A stretch of 64,000 bases of DNA from Rhodospirillales bacterium (GTDB lineage Bacteria; Pseudomonadota; Alphaproteobacteria; SP197), in contig JACONG010000016.1 in the NCBI GenBank assembly GCA_014323865.1, forward strand, positions 841,542-905,541, given 5' to 3'. Below, piece after piece: positions 59,107-64,000 of this stretch. Positions within the stretch are counted from its first letter, which is position 1. Each line of letters opens with the position of its first letter. The notes beneath the pieces were generated by a model. The model was not told the DNA's origin and did not search any database. It worked only from the letters and a program-made list of their open reading frames with translations. The position numbers were made by a program, and so were the translations under genes.

Positions 59107-60132
59107 ATGACCCGATCAACCTCTCTTCGCCTGCTTGCCGCATCTGCGGTTTGCGGGCTGACTCTGCCTGCCTTCGCTGAAGGCGAGGTCAACCTCTACA
59201 CGTCCCGCCACTACGACACTGACATGGCGCTCTATGAAGCGTTCACGGAGCAGACCGGCATCACGGTCAACGTCATTGAAGACAAGGCCGGCGCCCTTAT
59301 GGAGCGCATGAAGGCCGAAGGTGCGAACAGCCCTGTCGACATCTTCATGACCGTCGACGCGAGCAACCTGATGATGGCAGCATCCGAAGGACTGTTGCAG
59401 TCGACGTCCTCGGACCTGCTGGAGAGCCGCATCCCTGAGAACCTGCGCCATCCCGATGGCGACTGGTTCGCCTTCACCAAGCGCGCCCGTATCATCATGG
59501 TTCGTGACGGCGTCGACATCGGCGGCCTCGACACTTACGAAGAGCTCGCGGACCCGGCCTATGACGACATGATCTGCATTCGCTCGTCGGGCAACATCTA
59601 CAACCAGTCTCTTGTCGGTTCGTTGCTCGACGCTCATGGCGAAGAGGCCACTGCGAACTGGGTTCAGGGTCTGGTCGCCAACATGGCGCGCGAGCCCGAG
59701 TCCAACGACACCGGCCAGATCAAGGCGGTGGCTGCCGGCGAATGCGACATCGCGGTTGCCAACACCTACTACCTCGCCCGCCTCACGCGCTCCGACGATC
59801 CCGCCGACCGCGCTGTCGCCGGGATGATCGTGCCGATCATGCCCAATCAGGACGATCGCGGGACCCATGTGAACATCAGCGGCGCCGGTGTCGCGGCCCA
59901 TGCGCCGAATCCCGGGAATGCGGTTCTCTTTCTCGAGTTCCTCGCCAGCGACAAGGCCCAGGCAGCATTCGCCGAGGGCAACAACGAATGGCCGGCGGTC
60001 GCGGGGATCGCGCACGCGACGGTGCTCGATGACCTCTATGGCGACTTCAGGCAGGACGACATCAGCACGGCCATCTTCGGTGCCAACCGCGGGACCGCTC
60101 AGGACCTGATGGAAGACAACGGCTGGAAGTAG
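59107..60132 (+). CDS. Fe(3+) ABC transporter substrate-binding protein
   Basis: Periplasmic ferric-binding protein of the FbpA/FutA class, 341 residues, with a signal peptide (about 1-22, ending LTLPAFAEG). GEVNLYTSRHYDTDMALYEA, IMVRDG and the paired tyrosines in VANTYYLARL (about 219-220), which bind iron in this family, are seen. Upstream Fur-like sites support iron regulation. The permease gene is convergent next to it. Confidence 0.93.
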   Translation: MTRSTSLRLLAASAVCGLTLPAFAEGEVNLYTSRHYDTDMALYEAFTEQTGITVNVIEDKAGALMERMKAEGANSPVDIFMTVDASNLMMAASEGLLQSTSSDLLESRIPENLRHPDGDWFAFTKRARIIMVRDGVDIGGLDTYEELADPAYDDMICIRSSGNIYNQSLVGSLLDAHGEEATANWVQGLVANMAREPESNDTGQIKAVAAGECDIAVANTYYLARLTRSDDPADRAVAGMIVPIMPNQDDRGTHVNISGAGVAAHAPNPGNAVLFLEFLASDKAQAAFAEGNNEWPAVAGIAHATVLDDLYGDFRQDDISTAIFGANRGTAQDLMEDNGWK

Positions 60133-60148
60133 TAGCCACAGCCTGAAT

Positions 60149-61840
60149 TCAGTCTGTTGACGATCGCGCGGTTCCGGGTCGGGACCGCGCGATTGCCCTG
60201 GAGAGCAGGATGACCGGCACGACTCCGACCACGACGATGGTGAGCGCGGCGGTTGAGGCTTCGGCGAGGCGCTCGTCGGCTGCCAGCCGGTAGACGCGTG
60301 TCGCCAGGGTCTCGAAGTTGAAGGGGCGCACCAGGAGTGTGGCGGGCAGTTCCTTCATGACATCGACGAAGACGAGCAGAGCACCCGAAAACAGGCTGCC
60401 CCGGAGCAGGGGGGCGTGAACCCGACGCAGGGTCGAACCCGGCCCGTGGCCCAGTGTGCGCGAAGCGCCGTCCATGGACGGCGTGATCCTGGTCAGCCCG
60501 GCATCGACCGCGTTGTAGGCGACCGCGAGGAAGCGCACGACATAGGCAAAGAGCAGGGCTGCAATCGATCCCGTCAGCACAAGCCCTGTCGAAACGCCGA
60601 AGGTCTCGCGTATGAAGGCATCGAGCGTGTTGTCGAACCAGGCGAGCGGAATCAGGATGCCGACAGCGATCACCGAACCGGGAATGGCGTAGCCCGTCGA
60701 GGCGAAGCGCGCGGCGTAGCGCGGAACGGGGCTGTGGGCCATGCGCGAGCCGTATCCCAGCACCATCGCGGCGGCCACGGCCAGGAACGCGGCGAGGCTG
60801 GCCGCCATGATCGTGTTGAAGGCAAAGCGGAAGAACGCGCTGCCGAAGAGTGGATCGCCTGACGTGATGCTCAACGTGAGCAGGACCGCACCCGGCAGAA
60901 GGAAGCCGAACACGATGGGCAGGCCACAGGCCGCGATCGCTGCGGCGGCCTTGAAGCCCGAGAGCGGGTGGCGCGGCAGCGGAAGAAAACGGCCGGTGCT
61001 GCTGGCGAAGCGCGCCTTGCCCCGGGTGGCGCGTTCGAACGCCAGCACGGCGATCACGAAGAGCATGAGAATGCTGGCGAGCTGTGCTGCCACCTCCGGC
61101 GACCCGCGCAGGAACCAGGTGCGATAGATGCCGGTGGTGAAGGTCTGGACGCCGAAGAACTCCACGGTCCCGAAGTCGGCCAGCGTTTCCATCAGTGCCA
61201 GGGCGAGACCCGCCGCAATCCCCGGCCGTGCCATCGGAAGCGCAACGCGGAAGAAGCTCGACCACGGGCCGTGGCCGAGTGTCCGTAAGACCTCGAGCGC
61301 CGCGACCGACTGCGACAGGAACGCCGCCCGGCCCAACAGATAGACATAGGGGTAGAGCACCAGCGAGAGCATCACGACGGCACCGGGCGTGGAGCGGATC
61401 TGCGGGAACCGGTAGTCGTGCCGGGTCCAGTCGAAGAGGTCGCGCAGGAAGGTCTGCACGGGCCCGGCGAACTCCAGAAGGTCGGTGTAGACATACGCCA
61501 GAACATAGGCGGGCACGGCAAACGGCAGCAGCAGTGCCCATTCCATGATCCGCCGGCCGGGGAACGCGCACATCGTGACCAGCCATGCCGCACCGGTCCC
61601 CATCGCACCGGCGAGCAGGCCGACGCCGAAGAGCAGTGCCACCGTGTTGATCAGATAGGTCGACAGCACACGCTCGGCGAGCCGGTTCCACAGGCCGCCG
61701 GAGTCGGCGAGGAGGTTTGTGGCGACCGCCAGAATGGGCAGTGCGACAAGTGCCGCGACCAGCAGCGTGCCCGCAGTCAGCAGCATCCCGCCACCGCGTG
61801 TCGGGCGGCGGGCCGGCACTGTGTCGGTCCGGACGCTCAA
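60149..61840 (-). CDS. Iron ABC transporter permease, two fused modules
   Basis: A 563-residue permease with about 12 membrane segments, made of two BPD_transp_1 modules as in FbpB. EAA loops are seen in ALPMARPGIAAGLALALMET and in APLLRGSLFSGALLVFVDVM, which contact the ATPase. It is on the minus strand, 10 bases after fumC, and convergent to the binding-protein gene 16 bases away. No ATPase gene (fbpC) is in the window. Confidence 0.93.
   Translation of the reverse strand: MSVRTDTVPARRPTRGGGMLLTAGTLLVAALVALPILAVATNLLADSGGLWNRLAERVLSTYLINTVALLFGVGLLAGAMGTGAAWLVTMCAFPGRRIMEWALLLPFAVPAYVLAYVYTDLLEFAGPVQTFLRDLFDWTRHDYRFPQIRSTPGAVVMLSLVLYPYVYLLGRAAFLSQSVAALEVLRTLGHGPWSSFFRVALPMARPGIAAGLALALMETLADFGTVEFFGVQTFTTGIYRTWFLRGSPEVAAQLASILMLFVIAVLAFERATRGKARFASSTGRFLPLPRHPLSGFKAAAAIAACGLPIVFGFLLPGAVLLTLSITSGDPLFGSAFFRFAFNTIMAASLAAFLAVAAAMVLGYGSRMAHSPVPRYAARFASTGYAIPGSVIAVGILIPLAWFDNTLDAFIRETFGVSTGLVLTGSIAALLFAYVVRFLAVAYNAVDAGLTRITPSMDGASRTLGHGPGSTLRRVHAPLLRGSLFSGALLVFVDVMKELPATLLVRPFNFETLATRVYRLAADERLAEASTAALTIVVVGVVPVILLSRAIARSRPGTARSSTD
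60163..60193. terminator. Strong hairpin at the convergent ends of the iron transport genes
   Basis: ATCGCGCGGTTCC (60163-60175) pairs with GGGACCGCGCGAT (60181-60193), 13 pairs including one G-T, around a 5-base loop. It lies within the last codons of the permease gene and 31 bases after the binding-protein stop, so it could end transcription from the plus strand. No T run. Confidence 0.45.
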
Positions 61841-61850
61841 GCGGCTCCGG

Positions 61851-63245
61851 TCAGCCCGCGGGCCTGACCATGTTCTCGGGCCGGACCCAGGCGTCGAACG
61901 CGTCTGCGGTCATCAGCTCCAGCGCCAGTGCGGCTTCCTTCAGCGTGGTGCCTTCGGCGTGGGCCTTCTTGGCGATCCTGGCGGCATTGTCATAGCCGAC
62001 ATGCGGATTGAGCGCCGTCACCAGCATCAGCGAACGCTGCATGAGCCGGTCGATCTGGTCGTTGTTCGCCTCGATCCCCACCACGCAGTTGTCGGTGAAG
62101 CTCACCGAAGCGTCCGCGATCAGGCGGATCGAGCGCAGCACGTTGAAGACCATGACGGGCTTGAAGACATTGAGCTCGAAATGGCCCTGGGCACCGGCCA
62201 CGGTGACGGCGGTGTGGTTGCCCATGACCTCGGCGCAGACCATGGTCATGGCCTCGCACTGGGTCGGGTTCACCTTGCCCGGCATGATCGAGCTTCCCGG
62301 TTCGTTGGCCGGCAGCACCAGTTCGCCGATGCCGCTGCGCGGGCCCGAACCCAGCAGGCGTATGTCATTGGCAATCTTGTTGAGGCTCACCGCGATCACG
62401 TTGAGCGCGCCCGAAACCTCGACCATCGCGTCATGCGCCGCTAGCGCCTCGAACTTGTTGTCGGCGGTGACGAAGGGAAGGCCCGTCAGATCGGCGACCT
62501 CGCCCGCGAAACCGGTATCGAAACCCGCCGGGCTGTTGAGCCCGGTGCCCACCGCCGTCCCGCCCATGGCCAGGCGATAGAGCCGGGGCAGGGTGTCCTT
62601 CACCCGCGCGATGCCGAGCTCGACCTGCTTGGCGTAGCCCGAAAACTCCTGGCCCAGGGTCAGGGGCGTGGCGTCCTGCAGGTGGGTGCGGCCGATCTTG
62701 ATGATGTCGGCAAAGGCTTCGGCCCTGGCGTCGAGGGCGGTGTGCAGGTGTTCGAGCGCGGGCAGAAGCGCCTGGTTGGCCTCCAGCGCGACGGCGATGT
62801 GCATGGCCGTCGGGAAACTGTCGTTCGACGACTGGCTCATGTTGACGTGATCGTTGGGATGGACCGGCGCTTTCGAGCCGATCGCGCCGCCCAGGATCTC
62901 GATCGCCCGGTTGGCGATCACCTCATTGGTGTTCATGTTGGTCTGCGTGCCCGAGCCGGTCTGCCAGACGACCAGCGGGAAGTGATCGGCCAGCGCGCCG
63001 TTGATGACCTCGCCGGCGGCCTTCTGGATCGCTTCGGAGAGCCCGCCGTCGAGCCGGCCCGCGCTCTCGTTGACCCGCGCGGCTGCCTTCTTGACGTAGC
63101 CATAGGCCCGGATGAGCGGATCGGGCATACGCTCGCCGCCGATCCTGAAATTGTGCAGCGACCGCTGGGTCTGTGCTCCCCAGTAGCGGTCGGCGGGTAC
63201 CTCCATCGCACCCAGCGAATCGGTCTCGATACGGGTCTCGGCCAT
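61851..63245 (-). CDS. fumC: Class II fumarate hydratase
   Basis: Iron-free fumarase of the TCA cycle, 464 residues. [20 protein letters not shown] at the start, [59 protein letters not shown] and the signature [17 protein letters not shown] (about 314) are complete. Start at [12 protein letters not shown] (63245); the longer frame adds nonconserved residues. Confidence 0.97.
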   Translation of the reverse strand: MAETRIETDSLGAMEVPADRYWGAQTQRSLHNFRIGGERMPDPLIRAYGYVKKAAARVNESAGRLDGGLSEAIQKAAGEVINGALADHFPLVVWQTGSGTQTNMNTNEVIANRAIEILGGAIGSKAPVHPNDHVNMSQSSNDSFPTAMHIAVALEANQALLPALEHLHTALDARAEAFADIIKIGRTHLQDATPLTLGQEFSGYAKQVELGIARVKDTLPRLYRLAMGGTAVGTGLNSPAGFDTGFAGEVADLTGLPFVTADNKFEALAAHDAMVEVSGALNVIAVSLNKIANDIRLLGSGPRSGIGELVLPANEPGSSIMPGKVNPTQCEAMTMVCAEVMGNHTAVTVAGAQGHFELNVFKPVMVFNVLRSIRLIADASVSFTDNCVVGIEANNDQIDRLMQRSLMLVTALNPHVGYDNAARIAKKAHAEGTTLKEAALALELMTADAFDAWVRPENMVRPAG

Positions 63246-63375
63246 GGTCTGTCCTTGTGGTCGGGCTTCGGCCCTGACTAGCACAGCAGGGCACCCATGC
63301 GGAACACGAACCGGATGGCAGACGTTATGTCGTAACGGTCAGTTCACAAGTCGTGAACGGCGATGGAGTCCCGGT

Positions 63376-63801
63376 TCATTCGTATCTCTGGGCGTTCAGC
63401 TTCTGGAACACGGGATGGTTGTGCACCGCTTCGTTGTCTTCGGCAAGACCGGCGGGGAGCTTGCCGTCTTTGGTCCGCGCCCGCATTTCGGCCCCTCTGT
63501 CGATCAGGGCCTCCACGGTCTCCGCTGTGCCGTCATGCGCCGCCCAGTGAAGTGGTGTCCATCCGCTTCCGTCCTGCGCCTTGATGTTGGCTCCGGCGTC
63601 GATCAGGGCCTTCACGGTCTCCGCTGTGCCGTTACTCGCCGCCTCGTGCAGCGGTGTATATCCGTCGCCGTACTCAGCCTTGATGTTGGCTTCAGCCTCG
63701 ATAAGGGCCTTGATTTCTTTCATGTTGCCGTAACGCGCCGCCACGTGCAGTGGAGTCAATCCGTCCTTGTCCCGCATCGTGAATTTCTTCTCTATGTCCA
63801 T
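63376..63801 (-). CDS. Ankyrin repeat protein
   Basis: A 141-residue protein of three 33-residue ankyrin repeats (pattern DGLTPLHVAARYGNMKEIKA, GYTPLHEAASNGTAETVKAL, GWTPLHWAAHDGTAETVEAL) and a capping end (NHPVFQKLNAQRYE). Repeats 2 and 3 are nearly identical in DNA, a recent duplication. The start at 63801 lies 7 bases after AAGGAGGAA; the frame upstream has no ribosome site. No signal peptide. A protein-protein interaction role is inferred, partner unknown. Confidence 0.85.
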   Translation of the reverse strand: MDIEKKFTMRDKDGLTPLHVAARYGNMKEIKALIEAEANIKAEYGDGYTPLHEAASNGTAETVKALIDAGANIKAQDGSGWTPLHWAAHDGTAETVEALIDRGAEMRARTKDGKLPAGLAEDNEAVHNHPVFQKLNAQRYE

Positions 63802-63826
63802 ATTGGTTTCCTCCTTGGATAGAGTG

Positions 63827-63893
63827 GCTATCGCTTCATGGTCTCCGATAGCACATCTTGTAACGTCGCGCAACGCTTTACCTGTATCCGGTC
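63827..63893 (-). promoter_or_regulatory. Putative promoter and leader hairpin of the ankyrin gene
   Basis: On the minus strand TTGCGC (about 63875) and TATCGG (about 63850) are spaced by 17 bases. Downstream, GCTATCG and CGATAGC (63827-63833 and 63846-63852) form a 7-base stem before the ribosome site. Confidence 0.35.
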
Positions 63894-63946
63894 GTGGCCT
63901 CCACCACCGGACACGCTTCCCCGGTCCGCCGCGCTCAATGGCCCTG

Positions 63947-63991
63947 GAGCATATCCCGTTCAGATTGCTTCAATCTGAACGGGATATGCTC
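63947..63991. repeat. Perfect 21-base inverted repeat (REP-like palindrome)
   Basis: GAGCATATCCCGTTCAGATTG (21 bases, 63947-63967), loop CTT, then its exact reverse complement (63971-63991). Perfect palindromes of this size with the GAGCAT...ATGCTC frame are found as dispersed elements in many alphaproteobacterial genomes; here only one copy is seen. It lies at the window end, 146 bases beyond the ankyrin start. Confidence 0.7.
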
Positions 63992-64000
63992 TCAGTCTTT

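Overview
The window is a high-GC chromosomal segment of an alphaproteobacterium, most like the Rhodospirillales and relatives. This rests on one continuous division and cell-wall (dcw) cluster in the order mraZ-rsmH-ftsL-ftsI-murE-murF-mraY-murD-ftsW-murG-murC-murB-ddl-ftsQ-ftsA-ftsZ followed by lpxC-bamD-recN-ligA, on an rpmH-rnpA-yidD-yidC operon, on a MurE with the meso-diaminopimelate motif, and on an FtsZ with a very long linker before its C-terminal peptide. I see no insertion sequence, prophage, CRISPR array or rRNA operon.

Layout. 0.2-0.9 kb: a NERD-domain protein of lower GC than its surroundings. 1.0-3.6 kb (minus): rpmH-rnpA-yidD-yidC behind a near-consensus promoter. 3.8-7.5 kb (plus): a TVP38-type membrane protein, a MerA/Lpd-like flavoprotein and an orphan histidine kinase. 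7.4-10.3 kb (minus): an RlmI-like methyltransferase and a gamma-glutamyltransferase. 10.4-12.9 kb: an S58 peptidase, a collapsed SDR gene, a DUF4864 protein, an interrupted ORF and tRNA-Arg(ACG). 13-20 kb: a tandem-ACT protein, an AmpG-type permease, a Deg-family protease, an EF-G paralogue, an AmiD-type amidase and the RNase P RNA.

20.4-45.4 kb (plus): the dcw cluster and lpxC-bamD-recN-ligA. Most junctions up to ftsA overlap by 1 to 13 bases, so translation is probably coupled. Three details stand out. Four CCCA boxes with an exact 10-base period overlap the putative mraZ promoter and match the known MraZ operator on the opposite strand. A run of ten G lies at the mraZ/rsmH junction. murD is fused in frame to a tail of eleven tandem 16-residue Lys/Ala/Pro units resembling bacterial H1-like proteins, and a possible internal start could also make the tail alone.

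45.5-55 kb: a second S58 peptidase, a long aminopeptidase P, a CpdA-like phosphodiesterase, then prmA, uvrD, a ClC channel and a small unknown protein on the minus strand. 55.1-64 kb: a large AsmA-like protein, an iron-binding ABC protein behind two Fur-like palindromes, its permease on the opposite strand next to fumC with no ATPase gene, a three-repeat ankyrin protein and a perfect 21-base inverted repeat.

The joint theme is envelope construction: precursor synthesis and polymerisation, septum assembly, lipid A commitment (lpxC), outer-membrane assembly (bamD), inner-membrane insertion (yidC/yidD), muropeptide recycling (AmpG, AmiD) and envelope proteolysis (Deg). Two genes between working ones (an SDR at 11.5 kb and a HAD hydrolase at 40.6 kb) keep only their ends, so gene loss here seems to work by large internal deletion.
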